Shown piece by piece: positions 48,279 through 62,045 of a DNA stretch of 64,000 nucleotides. The DNA lies in assembly GCA_037039685.1 (NCBI GenBank), contig JAWNGF010000016.1:372001-436000 (forward strand), given 5' to 3'. Source of the DNA: Ceratobasidium sp. AG-K (lineage: Eukaryota; Basidiomycota; Agaricomycetes; Cantharellales; Ceratobasidiaceae). A program made the position numbers and the translations under genes. The notes below the pieces were generated by a model. It was not told where the DNA came from and did no database searches. It saw only the letters and a list, made by a program, of their open reading frames with translations. Within the stretch, counting starts at the first letter, position 1. The number at the start of each line of letters is the position of its first letter.

Positions 48279-51200
48279 GACGAGAAAGTATGTGATATGT
48301 ACAAGAGAATGTGTCGTCTGGGATAAGTTCGTGATGTAAGGAGTTTGTGGTGGCAGAAACACCTAATCAAGAGCTGGGGTTCTCGGCAGCGCTTCCCAAT
48401 GTCACGTGGGAAGTTGCAAATGAGCACCAGATTGGGGATGAGACTTGATTCTGCTTGATCCAGAGCGAAGGTTAGGACCAAGATTGGGACAAACTACTCC
48501 TGACAAACTGCTCTTACGTAGATCGGCAAAATCTCAGTTTGCTCCAGGAGCTCTGGAGAACTCCGAAGACTGCAGGCCGCCTCAAAGGAATTTCAGAGCC
48601 AATAGAGATTTTGCTGACATGACTACTAAAGCACATGTGGACCATCAAAGTTGTGGTGCGATTATCGCTCAAGCCGTTCGTACGCATGGGTCTTGTTTCC
48701 ACGCGCACATCGACCCCTCCTACTAGGATTCGCACTTTGAGACCGGTACAATCTGTTACCACCGATGCAGTGCTCGAGACTGCTTCGGTGGCGGTCGAAG
48801 CCGTTTCGGGATTTGTCTGTTCTGGCCTGTCTCGGTCTTCACAAGGCTCCCAGGCGTCGATCCCCCGCCTTTCCCCTTTACTCCGGTACCGGAGCGCCCG
48901 TTGATGGAGTGGCCACAGAGTCATCGCGTAGCAGGTCACATACTGCCAGTCCACTAATTTTCATATTTGGCTCAGCGTTACGGCTCGTTATACCTGTCTA
49001 CGTCAACCAAGGATCTCCAACGTAGTCGTGTTGAAATATACAGACAAGTTAAATTCAAGCAAGCCCGTCAGTGCTATGCTGCTTCTTGCCGTCCTTCAAA
49101 TCAGAGATCACATGGCCCCTGATGTAGTCGACAGCCTCGCGATAAACTCGACGGAGGACTTCCTGATATAGTATGCAAGCGTGTTGGTCATGATTTGCAG
49201 CACGTGACCCCACCAACGAGCCCTGAGGCCTCTGATGACGAGTTTCGAAGAGTGATTCAGGTCTGGGCGCTCGGAGACTCTCGGAATATAGCGTGTGCTA
49301 CTTCTCCGATCCCGTAAGCGAGACAAACAGGTAAGTACAAATCGGTGACCTTTAGCACGTGGGATTCTCCCTGATGACACTAGTCGAGTCGAATGGATAA
49401 TGACACCTGGGAACGCTGAGGTTCGCAGGTGTGCTGGCCTGTTATGTCTCAAGGCAAATATTTCAGCCTACAATTCAAAAACACGACTCTATGCTTCGAA
49501 CTCGTTAGGGCTGGCATTTGGTTACGGGCAAGTGTCGTGTATGCAATGCTATCGCACCGCGTAATTATCTTGACATCATCCTCCGCCGAGATCTTCGGAA
49601 TCAGTAAGCGCTCAGAACCCGGTATATGCGTCTCTCAGCGCAAGCAATCAGGCCGGAGGGTCGAAGGGCCGAAGGTTGTCCTTCCATCAAAGCTCTGGGT
49701 TTTTTGAAGCGTAGATTATCACTTAGGAATATTTGCGCCCAGTTTGGGATACACAAAAGGTGGATTTCTGATTCGCAGGAATCCACTGTTGTGTGTGACT
49801 CACTATCTTCTCGGATACTTTGCCGCTGTTGCACATAAGCTCGCGCAACTCTTGCCCTTGATCGAGAGACTCACAAGCCTGCATAAACGGCTATTCAAGC
49901 GCCCAAAATAAGGGACAAAGTTGTGGCTAAAGTTCTATCAAAGTCGCGTTGGCTGTTGTGACTTGCAAGCGATGTCTAATCGAAGCTGCTTGACGACTAA
50001 TGAACAGTTTTGATGTCTTACCGTTTATGAAATATCGAGGGCCAAGGATGAGGGAGTTTGAGACAGCCTAGGTGTATTCTCCTGGCTCAACGTGGCTGAA
50101 GGAAAACACCGGTACCACAGCCAGTGGATATAAAGCGACTCGAAGTAGGTTCCACCACCCTACCAAATGGCAAGAACTAACTTTCCTGTCGCGAACGCTG
50201 CGATTATTCTTGCAACACAGTGAGCTGAGTTCTGATTGTCATTTGCTTCAGTTGCTAATCCCGTCTTGAAGCTATGTTGCACCCGAGCTTCACGGCGCAC
50301 ATTCTGAGATCGTTCATGGTCGCGAATCTACCCATCCATCTGGCTTGTTCCACTCCTATGAGAGGGCCAGTCTATTGTTCCTTCTACTCATCGCTATCGC
50401 CTCGTTTGGTTTGAAGTGTACCTGGGTAATTCTCGTACGACTCGATCCCAGATGTAGCTCCTAGGCCCAGCGACACTGGGTCAGGACCGCCGAGGGGAGC
50501 CAGTTGTACGTGTCATTGGCATCATTTTCATAGGAACGTCTGCTGATATAAAACTTTTAAGCCCATTCATGAATCACCAGAACCCGCAGGAGTAACGGAT
50601 GCGTAACCATAGACAGCATCAATCCCAACAACAAAAAGCTTCAGCTCCTTTTATCTTTCCTTGCCTTCCTATCTCATGTAAAGTAGACGTCTGAGACGCC
50701 GGGTCCAACGATATAGGGACGTAGTGCGACTATTTGCGCGGTGCTTTAACCTCTTCCACTGCGGTACTGGTCTGAAGCGCGAGGCCACGCCTGCCATAGG
50801 GCTATAGTAGGCTTCGAGACACGATAAGGAGAAGGTTCAGCAGGGACGAGCGCATTTACGATTGTATTTCTCTGGTGAGACCTCATACGGACGTAGGAGG
50901 GACTGGGCTATGTCCCAGCGAGATTGCCAGTAGGCAAAGGATGCCCTCTATGTTGAATTATTCTTCCGTATGGTGTGAACAAGAAAACCTTTCTCTGCTC
51001 AAGAGGATTCTTGGCCCCTTGACAGTCTAGGATGTGCCGGTGCTCAAGCCAGCACAAGGGAGAAACCCCTTACAACAAAGAATTTGTCGGCCGCGAGTTG
51101 TCATGCTGACATGCCCTTACTGAAGTTGGTGCTGTGACCGCAGATCAAATATGGCGTGTGGAGTGCAGGCGCTGACGTGTCCACGATTACAGTGCTGCGC

Positions 51201-52579
51201 ACAACTTGGGAAGAGGCATCCGGGAGTCGCCATGATCGAAGCGTGGCTTTCTGATGACCTTCTTGATGAGAGCCCAGGGGTAGGGGCCTTTCAAGTACAG
51301 TTTGCAGCAGCAGGATGGAAGAGCGGCTTTGCTCGTTTGTGGGACAGAGTGCTCAGGGAATATATCGTGGCTAAAGTATATTGTGTTATCGACGCCGGAC
51401 ATTCTCATTTCGTCTGCAGTCGTTGTTCATATGCCGGCATGGTGTTTTTGACTGAACCCTTGGCTGGCTTTGGACTCTCAAAGCCCTTCGAGCACCGTTC
51501 AGCCGAGAGAACCAACGGACAAAGCTCTCAGTAACGGAAATTGTCTAGTATGGCATGAATCTGTGTATGATCGCAGCAGTGTGCTTGATTGTTTCATCGG
51601 TGGAGCAGCAGTATGTGTTTGCGCTAGCATGAATCAGGCAGCAGCCAACGAGAGAGTATGGGTGTTGATCGATAGTGTCAGCGCTTCCTTGTAATCACGC
51701 ACGCCTTATTTGCATGCATCACCCGGTTCAGGTCGTGAATCCAGTTGGTAAGTTACCAAACCTAATACATCATACAGTTGTGTAACTTGTGGCACCTTGG
51801 TCACGTGGGCCTTCGGTCCCTTTCAGGCTCTCTCTCCTCTGTTCGCTCTACCGTGTTCGGCTTTGACTTCAGACATATCCTCTGTAATCTTCCCTTGCGG
51901 ACGAGCGGTTTGACCCTGTGCTCATGTAGCTCCTTGAAGATGTATTCTTTTCTAAAAAAAAAGGAAAAATCTTGGTCACGTGCAAGCTGAGAGATAATTG
52001 GTAATTGCTGGCTTTTAGCGATCTGGTTTTGTTCGTCGGTTCAATAAATCCAATTAGATATTCTATAGTGCAACCTCGTTAAAATTACAGCTGGTTTTCA
52101 GCACTTCCGTAACGTCTCCCAATCTATTGCGGAACCCTAGGAGCCGGCCAGGTTTTGCTGGCGTCAGGTTAGCGTTTGACGGGGACTAGGTATCCTGGAA
52201 ATACTCACATGACTATGCGAACCGTTATAATACTACTCGGAGGTGGCTGTAGTGGATGTGACGCCTGATTTTGTGGTCTCGTTTCATTATAAGTCTGGGC
52301 ATGCACAAAACCGTTAAGTCATTCAGATTCGATGACCGAGGCAGCTCAAACGAGACATCGAATGAACAACCCACTTCGTTCCATGAGTAGCAAGGTCTAC
52401 AGAGGTTAGAACAAAGCTCTTACGAGATGCGACCATTGAAAAGGCTCACACAAACACCACCCAACTACTACCACTCCCCATATCAGCGCGAGAATTGTTC
52501 GTGGATTCAATGATACATTAATTCCGGGGCGAACAATATGTCGGATCACAATCGGGGGTTGGAGAAAACGAGTTTTAGG
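48279..52579. other. Gene-poor region, 4.3 kb
   Basis: Many short open frames on both strands, none with a motif, consistent codon pattern or splice structure. The longest (51151-51534, plus) is not recognised. At about 52355-52440 the sequence resembles 54690-54770 (AATGAACAA(C/T)CCACTT, GAGTAGCAAG, CTACAGAGGT), a further dispersed repeat. Probably transposon-derived and decayed intergenic DNA. Confidence 0.5.
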
Positions 52580-54130
52580 CGGTCACACAAGCACCACGAA
52601 AAGGTTTTCTGGAATAGTTGTGGTTGAGGCAGTCAACTTTTTCAAAGTTCCTCGAATTTGTCTGGGGCCATGACTAGGCAGGAATGAGTGATATTGGCAC
52701 GATGATCCGCACTCGCGACTCAGCCAAGAATAGCAAACGGCAAGGCAAGGCAAGTATGTGGGTAACCTACGTTCGAGCGTTCGAGTCGAAGAGCTGAGGC
52801 CGCGTGCGTTTGGCTCGACGCCACCACTAGCCGACAGCAAGGGTCGAACCAGCTAAGATTTGTTGTTAGTAGTGTCTACTCACTAGAAGAGCCGAAAGGG
52901 GATGCGCGTTCATGACTGGGTAATCCAGATTACATGTATGCCATTTCTGGAGCTAGTCCGAGGCAAGATGGAGGATGAGACTCGGAATGGTTACTATGAG
53001 CATTTGAGGCTGGCATCGGCGACGACTGTCGAGACCTATCCTGGTTTCGAGCTAGTTTGAGAATCCTATCTATTCCATTGTGGAAGGATTTGTGAATGCT
53101 AAACCTAGGTTTCGCACTGGACCTCTTCGTCGTGGTCAGTGGTGGCAGCCGATAAGCTCTTGTACCCGTCCCTTTCTCGGTCTGGAATAACACTGCATTT
53201 TAGAATTGCACTCGCCGAGCGGTGCACGCGTGCGGTGTTGAGCCTTGTCGTTCGATTTGGGTGTGACTTGGCTGGTGGCACGTGGTGCGATCACTGTCAT
53301 GGCATCATGATCATCCACGGTAAAGCATGGGGTCGCCGATCACCCTTGATTCAAGACCGTGACGAGCGCGCCGCACCTTGCTCCAGGACTTTCATAGATT
53401 CGCCTATGCATTTCTCACTTGGTAATCAACAATACAGAACTGGAAGTAATTGCTGCCGCAACCAGCATCGCGCACGCTACGCCTACGTATGCCTGAGAGA
53501 AACCTCCCGTAATCACACCACTCTTCGGATGGTTGGATAGAGCGCTGGATGCCGGAGAGCCCGATACAGCGTGATATGCCGTGCGAATAGGGTGAGCTAA
53601 ATTCAGTCGATATCGTCCACTTACTGGGAACCTTGGGGGCCACACGTCTGTGAAGTGGTCGGCTAGGTAGTTGGTCGGCGCAATTCCGGGGCAGGTCCAA
53701 CACGTAACGAGCGATGAGGCTCAGAATATCCACTCGCAGGACAACGGAAGGAAGATCAGGGGGCGAGCGTGGTGTTCTCGAGCGTACCACCCACAGGGCT
53801 CCGGACGTCTCGGCTGCAATGAATATATCGTGGTTGAGACCAGGAGAAGTTTGATCGGTGGCATCATGCGATTGGATTGTTTGGTTCGACACTATCAGAG
53901 CTTCCCTTTGCAAATGTCCGCCACGCCCGCCACCCAGGTTTTGCTTGGTGCCCGTGGCCACACCACCTAAACCACTTGTCCTGCACTTCCACATGCTCGG
54001 TATCTAACGGGATAAGCCCGCCCCCGGGACCGGCGCCACCTCGACTAGATTCGGGCACATGGGCGCACGTTGGACCGGTCGAACCACCTATGCCGGCTAT
54101 GAGAAAGATGTAGGGCGGAAACGAGCTACG
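52580..54130 (-). repeat. Dispersed repeat, copy B
   Basis: Read on the minus strand, 54130-53650 follows copy C: CGTTTCCGCCCT near the start, GGTGTGGCCACG, GCGGACATTTGCAAA, ATGATGCCACCGATCAAAC, GGTCTCAACCAC. The distal part (about 52860-52580) again resembles copy C near 59320-59090 (AACCCTTGC, CTTGCCTTGCC, GACCCCAGAT versus GGCCCCAGAC). Several peptide frames are shared with copy C but are interrupted. Possibly an old multi-exon gene family spread as repeats. Confidence 0.55.
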
Positions 54131-56137
54131 AAGAAGCGCCGGTGTGGTTATCGAGTCTGACTTAGGGCAAAATATCGAACAGACAAACCAACGACGCTTA
54201 TCGGGCAGGTGGGTGCTTATTGTTTAGCGATCTTGTGATCTCATGGTTGCAAATCCAGCTCAGCACACTAATCTATGGTACAAGTCCTGCACTCACGATC
54301 CCAGCCGAATGACGCGAGACACGCGCTACTGTCTTAGAAACCTGAGCGTCTAATGATCCGAACTATACTACAATAATACGATAGAGTCACTTCCGTTTCT
54401 ACACACCCGAACCCGATGACTGGTTTTTGGCGACCTGTTAGGGGCGGCGGGCGACTGCTGAAGATTTTGCCGGAAATCAAACGGTCAAGACAAAGAAGCT
54501 AGTATCGAATGGCGAATACTGTATTTGTCCGATCTAAGCTCAGATTTATTGAGAAAATCGCATAGCGGGGTGGGATTTATTGGGCTACGTTTCTAGAACA
54601 CACGTGGTTGCGACACAAGTCCAGGCACACATGAAGCTGTTGGGTGTTCCGAGCTTGAGGAGTGAAGCAACACAAACGAATAATTAAATGAACAATCCAC
54701 TTTATTCTGCGAGTAGCAAGATTGGGGGATCTACAGAGGTGACAACAATGCTCATACAGGACGTGACCATCAAATCAAAAACAAAGTCTACAACAAGTCT
54801 ATAAAGAGTCTGAAGTATGAGATAAACCGAGAGGCTAAGCTCATATCTTTATTCAATGTCCAATCCTTGTGTGACCGAGGGAGCCATATATCAAGGCTCC
54901 TACCTTCATGGAACTCCATGAAGGATATCCCTCCCTGGTCGGGGGCGTAAACTGCAAAACCGTGGGACATGGTGAGTGGCGAGAAATAAAACCAATAATC
55001 GCAATGCTTACCATGTATGCGCGGTACTAGTTGCTTGGGTCGCGAATTTAGGACGCGATGCGGCAGTTTTGTATGTACGCTCTGGGAACTCGATCAATCG
55101 ATTGGTTAGGTGAATAGTAGCTGTAGTTTGCATGCTTGACGTGTTGGGTGAAACGTATCTGGTTGATCGCATACCTCGGCCTGAAAGGAACTGAGCGATA
55201 TCGCTATTTCAGCCTGCCAATGGAGGCAAATGCTGTCTGGTTCCTGGCACAGTATGACAGGAGTGTTCGGGTCTGAGTCGTGAGCTATTGACTGTAGAGT
55301 ATCTTGAGGGTTCGGGGGATTGGGTTGGCGCTTCCGACAGTTTATCTAGAGATTGTGGGCAACAGAATGAGCCAGGTCTAGCACTCCGAGGTAGATTTGG
55401 GCGGACTTACCATGGCATCCTGAAGCTTGTGCGACCAGCTTCGAAAGGATACTGATTTGTTGAAGAACGCCAATATGGCTAAGAAAATTCAATATGAGAA
55501 TCGAACCCCCCAGTTATGGATTGTACACACTTATAAAAACGCGGCTGAGACAGGGTGATTGGTCGCCGGTCGTGGATCTTGATCTGGCTTCGCCAGCAAA
55601 AGATAGAACTGAAATATGTTGGTTAATGAAAAGGAATCGCGTTGATGTAGGTATACTCACTGAGTAAGCATATAAGAAAAACAGGCATGAGACAGTGAAC
55701 AAAATGGTGAATGTAATCGAGACTGGGGAAAGAAGAACAAGCAAAATGAAGCTTCGGCATTGGATATATGCGAGACATGGCGTTGATACGGCACCAGCCG
55801 CGCTGGATACCACGGGGGATTGAAAACGGAGCGTTTGCCCAGCCGGGCCGCTAGTAGCAACCTGAAAAAATCCGGCAATTCGATTAGATTGCTGATTGCA
55901 ACGAATTCGAAAACAACTTACCGTCTTACGCCACTATGATACCAACTAGCAGTGTAAACCGAGCGCTGAAGTGAAGCAGTGAGAATGGATGCTGTTGTTT
56001 TTTGTTTCTTTTTTGACTTTTTTGGATTTTTTTTTGGATTTTTTGGATTTTTTTCGAGTCGAGATGGGGGCAAAAAAGGCGACACTGAGAATGAAGGGAA
56101 AGCACGAATGACGATGGGACGCGGGGCAATAGCCCGC
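54131..56137. other. Gene-poor region with poly-T low-complexity tract
   Basis: Contains the second copy of the short repeat at about 54690-54770 and, at about 55995-56052, a T-rich tract (repeated TTTTTTGGATTT). A 60-codon minus frame at 54788-54970 (HGFAVYAPDQGGISFMEFHEG) has protein-like composition but no supporting structure. Confidence 0.45.
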
Positions 56138-58140
56138 TTAGCAAGCAACGCCGACCTCTTCGGTCAGCAGATCCTCCGGAACCTCGGGAGCGATCACGGA
56201 ATCGAAAACACTGCCGTCATAACTGCAGCGCGCACGGGAGCGCCGAGCTGCTTCAGACCTTTCAGTCATGGGCCAGGCAGATGTAGGCTCGATAACGGAG
56301 GTCGGGGTAATCGGCGGGGTGTCCTCTGGTGTCGACGAGCCAGATGTGCAGGATGAGGTACTAGGCGATGGCGTGGACATCGGCGACAGCGATGGGAGGG
56401 AAGGGCGCATAATCTCGACCAACTGAGCCGCTTGCATAGCGATCTCCTCGTCCACAAGCGAGTTTGTGCCAGTACCGAGTTGCGCCAGCCAGTCACCCAT
56501 GCATGTAGGGCGGCCATGGGCTACTTTCGACCGGCGGGACGCGACCGTCTCTGCAAGTAGCGCTTCCGAGTTGGACACCTCGGTAGACGAGCAAGAACGG
56601 GAGGGGGTCGAGTATTCGTCCTCAATAAATGCTTGCAAGGCCGCGGTAGCGTCAATAGCCGCCTGAAGAGATGCTAAATTCAACTCGTGGGAGACCTTGG
56701 GGGTGTTGGGTGGGATTGAAGCTTTCTTCAAAGTTGCATCTCGAGCTGTTGACTTAGGAAGCACGTTCAAAGAAGCGACCCCGCTGGTACCTAGCCCGCT
56801 GGCCGCAGTATTTACCTCCTTAACATGTTCGCGAGGGGGGTGTTTGGCATCCTCAGACGCTGCTGTAGAGCAACCCAGCTTCTCGTGATTGGGAGCCGCC
56901 GCGGCCAGAGTCTCGAGGCGAGAGCAAGAGTACCCGGGTTTACGGCGCACTTCGTGCTTGCTAGCGAGTGAGTAATGCGGAGAAACGGTCTGGGTTCTTG
57001 ACCTCTCAGTCGAATCTCGGGGTCCAACGGATCTTGGCACTTTCGTATCGCATCGAAGGGGAGTCACCGTCCGCTTTGTGCTGGATGGCCAACCTATTTA
57101 GTACTCTCAATTACTAAAATTGGAACTTTTGTCACTCACAACTTGGGAAGTAACCTCTTGAGGACCTGCTTCCTAAGTGGTTGGGTCTTGTTGCCAGGTT
57201 GACGCGCTTCTGCATTGCACTTGGGAGTAGGTAGCGACAGGTCTGGTTGAAGGGGAAGATGGTGATCGGATTGAAGCTCTTCAAGGAACTCCCTATGCAG
57301 CAGCGATTGTTAGGCGCTAGGACAATTAAAACAAATAAGTACGCACTCGATGGACACGATGAGCTCGTCGCCGAGAGAGGTAGGATCGGTGTCGGTAGAG
57401 TTGGCACATGGAGGCTGCTGTGCACCCCCAGGGGCTTGAGCATCGATTACACGGTTATTGGCAACGGCTCGAAGGGATGTATGCGCAGCATCCTGTGACT
57501 CAGGCTTGAGACCGACGACCTCACCAAAGCCCCATCCTTTCTCGAGTCGATCAAGGCGCTCGCTGAGAGAAATAAGGGGTAAGGGGGGTTAGCTCGGACA
57601 GTGAACACAGCAACAAACACAACACAAAACGCACTCTTCCTCAGCCATCGCAGCATCAAGCTCCGCTCTCCAATTCACTACTGAATTCTGGTTTGTATGC
57701 ACCCCCGGCCCTTCTCCTCGTTCCATGCGTCCAAGACGGTACCATGGATGCACCTCGGCCATCTCCCTATTCGAACCCATTGCAAACATCTTTGCAGCAG
57801 CCTTGATGAGTCTCATCGCCCCGACATGGAACTTGTCAAGGGGGGACGTAGCGAGCCGAGCGATGTCGCTGCTGTTCGGGGGACGACGCCCAACTGGGCA
57901 CACGATGTAGGCGAGCATCTCCTTGATACGACCGAGGAGATTGCCGTGATCAACCGGCGCTGGGTTGGTGATTGTATCTGTGGTTTGCATTGTATGTGGA
58001 ATAGCGTGAAGTTGTAGGGGCGATGTAGTGGTGGTGGTGGAGGTGAGGTTCAACAGGGGCTGATGTTGGTAGAATTGAATGCGCGTACCGGAGGCAAAGT
58101 GAAGTGCTTGGGCCATTCTAGACGCTGGCTTACGCGGCAT
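56138..58140 (-). CDS. Hypothetical multi-exon protein, mostly disordered
   Basis: Segments on the minus strand: exon 1 to 57635 (NLLGRIKEMLAYIVCPVGR, RLIKAAAKMFAMGSNREMAEV, WRAELDAAMAEE); exon 2 about 57586-57400 (RLDRLEKGWGFGEVVGLKPE); exon 3 about 57310-57140 (FLEELQSDHHLPLQPD ... KQVLKRLLP); and a last exon of ~310 residues from about 57085 to 56138 rich in S, T and P (ASLQAAIDATAALQAFIEDE; MGDWLAQLGTGTNSL; ITPTSVIEPTSAWPM), ending LLTEEVGVAC. The splice from exon 3 to exon 4 is one base out of phase, so an indel or another splice site is needed. The start is uncertain (58140 or an internal Met). Not recognised; the first exon is the best ordered part. Confidence 0.55.
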
Positions 58141-58869
58141 GGTTAAGGTCAAAGACCAAGCAATAGATTGACATACATATGCTTATTGTGATTGCGATTG
58201 CGACTAATACATTTTGAAGATACAATCTAAGAGTTGTGTAACTCATCGTTAGCAGCATGAAGCGATAAGCGAATACGCAGGAGTACCTCACTCTGCCCCA
58301 ATACGCTCACACTCAAAGTGTGTCCGTTAGTGGTAGAATAGGTGTGCTGAGATAATTCAAGGTTACTATTGTGGACTGGGGCGACTCAAACTTACTTCTA
58401 ACTCTTCAATCCATGGTAGAACGCAAATCCCAGAGCTTATACCCCATTCGGTAAGGGTAGACCCATGTATTCCTGTCACGTGGGTATCCAACTTCCTACT
58501 GCCAAAATTGACCACTGCTACCCGGGCGTGCGACAGGAGTCGAGAGTTAGAAAGCTGGACGTGCGTTCCAAGCACTGAGAGCACAAAGCAATCGTCTGAT
58601 AGCGAGGGCGAAATTATCAACTCACCCAACTGAAGCTGGCCCATGCACGCAGGGCTGCTACAAAACTATGAAGGTAATCGCTTTCCTGTCCCCTGCTGTA
58701 AAAGTTTGGCGCGATTTTTTTTTTTCGCAAGGACTTGTGTGATTCACCTTTGCAAGGTCGACGCGGACGTGCCGCCACAATTAATTCCGGTGCAAACTAC
58801 GGTGCCACTGAGATAGAAAGCACCTTGATTGAGCGCGTCCATCGAGTGTCGGGCCCGGGTTCAGGACGC
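58141..58869. other. Intergenic with one unassigned minus-strand frame
   Basis: A 92-codon minus frame at 58366-58644 (ELIISPSLSDDCFVLSVLG, LSHARVAVVNFGSRKLDTH) has alternating hydrophobic character like a beta-rich domain, and could be the 3' part of whatever copy C once encoded. No start or splice model. A T9 run is at about 58716-58724. Confidence 0.35.
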
Positions 58870-59810
58870 GTTGGATCATTGACTATGGTTGCGACGGGCT
58901 GGCCACTCGAGTCGGGTTTCGGTGGTCGCATCGGACACAAGTAAGGGGATAAGCGAGCTGCACAAACCGGTTTGAGAACGATGAAACATGGAAGTGTCCA
59001 TAGCTTTGGTGACCGTACATACCTGAATGGCGCGTGTCGCCCGGGATGACTGGGCGGCGGAACACGAGGTTGAGGCAGTCGACTTTTCAAGAGGTTTCCG
59101 ATGCATCTGGGGTCATGACTAGGCGAGACTGAGTAGCCTTAGAACGAGGGTTCTCGCTTGCAACCCAGTTCTGAACGAAACCAGGCAAGGCAAGGCAAGT
59201 TTGTGAGTAATCTGCGTTTGAGCGTTCGAGTCGAGGAGCAAGAACCGTGTGCCTTTGGCCTGACGCTGCCACTGGACAACGGCAAGGGTTGGATTAACTA
59301 GAAACTTTTTGATAGCGTCTACTTACTAGCAGAGCTGAGGGGGGCGTATACTCACGAGCAGGTGATCTGGAGTGCAGGAGTGTGATTTCTGGAGCGTGTT
59401 CGAGGCAGGAGGAGGATAGGACTCGGAACGAGTAGCGCGTGGGGGACCAGCGGAGAAGGCAGATGAAAGGCTGCGCGGCATTGTTGAGCGCCACGTCGTG
59501 CGGTTCCGATGCCCTCGGCTGCGACGGACTTACGGAGGTCAAGGCCGAGAGGGCTTCGATCAGTGGCGTCATGGATGTCGCCGATCAACACCTTGAATTT
59601 TTGCAAATACCCACCACTCGCCGCTATCCAACTGCTCGTGGCCACATCGCCATGAACCACATCGCCCTCGTAGGCGCGTTCGTCGTTTGCCCGAAGAGAC
59701 TAGTATGTCGGAAGGACGTCGCATCGACCAGGATTGGGCGCCCGAGACAAGGACTGTGGGGGTGCAGGGCGGAAACGAGTTATTAGGGGATATTGAGGTG
59801 GTCATGGGAT
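58870..59810 (-). repeat. Dispersed repeat, copy C (best preserved)
   Basis: The reference copy for the family. On the minus strand it starts near 59810 (ATATCCCCTAATAACTCG), has the frame MTPLIEALSALTSVSPSQPR at 59572, a GTAAGTAGACGC donor-like block near 59330, a TTGCCGTTGTCCAG acceptor-like block near 59280, and CTTGCCTTGCCTTGCCTGG near 59190. The exon/intron-like layout suggests it derives from a spliced gene. No domain recognised. Confidence 0.55.
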
Positions 59811-60342
59811 ACAAATTGGCGTATAGCGTTGGGCAGATGAAACGACAAGGCGAGTTGAGTACTTATTCATCCTATGGTCTTCCCCTTGATGCTCGTAGTC
59901 AAAACCCCAGCTCCGTCGATATACCATGACGGTTCCTGTTCCAGATGAGCCTCGGACTAGCTAGCGGTTACGGGCGGATGTTCGAGATTCTGCCGAAAGT
60001 TAGACGAGGGAGAAGAATGAGCTGTGACTGTACGTGGTATATATGAGTAGGTTTATGATGGATAGGCGCGTAATGGGTAGACTGGGGCAGAGGAGCATGT
60101 CGTCGGTCTCAGGCGCGGTTTCTGGGACGATCATACAATAATTGAAGCTATCAGCAGCGGTCATGTACCATCATCATACATTGATTCGAACCCATACTGT
60201 GTCAAAGCGCTCGTGATACAGTATTCGCGCATAACTACAAATCAGACCCAATGCTACATGATGGGGGAAGAAAAGAGACGCGGTCAAGTCTGGAAGCACT
60301 GAGCCCATCGTTCGCCGATGAAGAGGTTCTTGTGTCGAAAAA
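59811..60342. other. Intergenic, no supported gene
   Basis: 532 nt between repeat copy C and the NLR3 relic. No coding or structural signal recognised. Confidence 0.5.
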
Positions 60343-62045
60343 TCAAACTACCACTGTCATCCGGGTCGATGACGAGTGTGCAGCGAGAGGTGGTGATATG
60401 GGTGCGAACTGCAAGTCGTATGTCAGCCAGAAGAGTAGTTGAGAATCCGGGCCTACTAGCCATCCGTCATCTGTAACTTCCTCAAATCCAGGCTCATCGT
60501 TGCTGACAGAGGACGCGGCGTTAGGGTGCAAGCCGCTGTCAAGCGAAGCACCGGTTGAAAGGGAGACAGGGTGTGCGTCCCAGACTCGGATGGTTTTATC
60601 AGCTTAGCCAGAGACGATGCGGGTGCCGTCGGGCCAGTATACAATCGAATACGCTGTCGACTTAGCTTGCCAGCTCGCTAGCGCCCCTCCTTCGCTTCTC
60701 TTCATTGCGCTCCCCGCCATATCAACCAACCCAGCCCCTTTCTGATAGTACTGCCAAAACACAAAGCTCGGTTTCGGGCAGAGTGGCAGTGACGATACGC
60801 AAGTGTGAGGGGTACATTGTGAGACTGGGTTGGCTGCAAAGCTTGTCACGAAGTTTCGGGCATCCTCAACGTGTCTGGCCAAATCTAAATTTCCGAAGCG
60901 GCCGCTCTGAGAAGTCCATGCGCTCAGTTAGCTTTAGGTAGCCATTGAATCAAGCACTCACAGCTAACCACCGCTTGGCCGACCATAGAACGCCTTGACT
61001 CATGCCAACCCATCGCTTCAGGTTCAATGCCTCCAGAACAGAACAGAAGCAGATTTGACAAAAATTTGTCCAGGATTGCACGGAGCGAGTCCGAGTAGTC
61101 TCTTTTCTTCAGGTGGTCCGCCCAGTATCGGCACGCATACCACAGCGCTGGTGATATGGCCTGTTCTACCCGTTCATCGATGTTTTCCGCCTTGCTGTCC
61201 GGCACATATAATGACTCCAGTCCACAGATGTTGAATCTTAGCTGTGACTCCATTACGCCAAAGCAATGTTGCATCATGTACGCGTTCCGAATGGCCAAGC
61301 TGCAAACGTAAGTCTCAGATCGGGTGTTGTGGACATAAAGTCGGGGAAGGATGTACGCAGAGTAGACACAAGCCAGCTGCTCTCTGAGAAATGGAGCACC
61401 GCCTGCAACTACTCGAGTGCCACCAGAGTCTGTTTTTTCCTCGGACAGTCCTGCGAGCTCGGTGAGCGTACCGATTGGGACTGGCTCCTGGGCACAGGTC
61501 ACCGCGTGTAGTACTTGACGTATGTTTTCTGTCTCTTCGTCATCCAAGTCCGGGTCGTTTAGCGCTGCTTTGAGAACGTAATATACAGGGTATCAACTTC
61601 CAAGTATTTCTTGGCTAGAATGGCTTTTGTCGATAGCACAGAGGTGAGACAACGATGGGGGTCGGGCCGAGAGCGCCGCCATATATGTATCGCACAAGTG
61701 TTGCGGCGTAGATGAACAAGGGCCCAGATCGTCGTGCTGGCTCCTTGATTTGACTGGGTAACGGTGATATGGATTTAAGCTCTGCTGCTAAATATAACTC
61801 GATGTCCGCTTGCACCAGTGTCTGTTCGACCTCGTGCAGATGCAACACAGCACGACCCGGATCGCACGCCTTCATACGGGCGTAGATATCTGGCTCGGGC
61901 CGGCTAGCAACAAAGAACCTGATTGGTACACCCGCTGTGTTCTTGAGAAGGATGGATAGTAGCAGCTCGACCTTGCGAAGGTCGTCGCACACGTCCAACG
62001 CATCAATAATCACCACCAGGTCGCGGCTCGGAACGGGCATCCAGT
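60343..62045 (-). pseudogene. NLR3: truncated NACHT-WD40 relic
   Basis: The minus strand retains family landmarks in NLR order: Walker B-type LVVIIDALDVCDD (near 62030), FFVASRPEPD, QTLVQADIELYLAAEL, LFIYAATLVRYI, then in shifted frames AVTCAQEPVPIGTLTELAG, FNICGLESLYVPDS and [11 protein letters not shown] (61250-61110), and after an intron [18 protein letters not shown] (60860). One WD unit remains, with SPDG replaced by WPDG and a TAA inside SG-[stop]-ADKTIRVW (near 60605). The cap DGWLVGPDSQLLFWLTYDL is at 60470-60420. Missing: N-terminal domain, Walker A and nearly the whole WD array. The 5' break at ~62045 abuts repeat copy D. Several frame changes and a stop make this a pseudogene even allowing for assembly indels. 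Confidence 0.8.

Noticed and set aside
48480..48620. Possible further copy of the 35.4/36.1 kb inverted-repeat arm
   Set aside because: Only short GCTCCAGGAGCTC-type motifs are shared; order and length of matching blocks are not convincing by eye.
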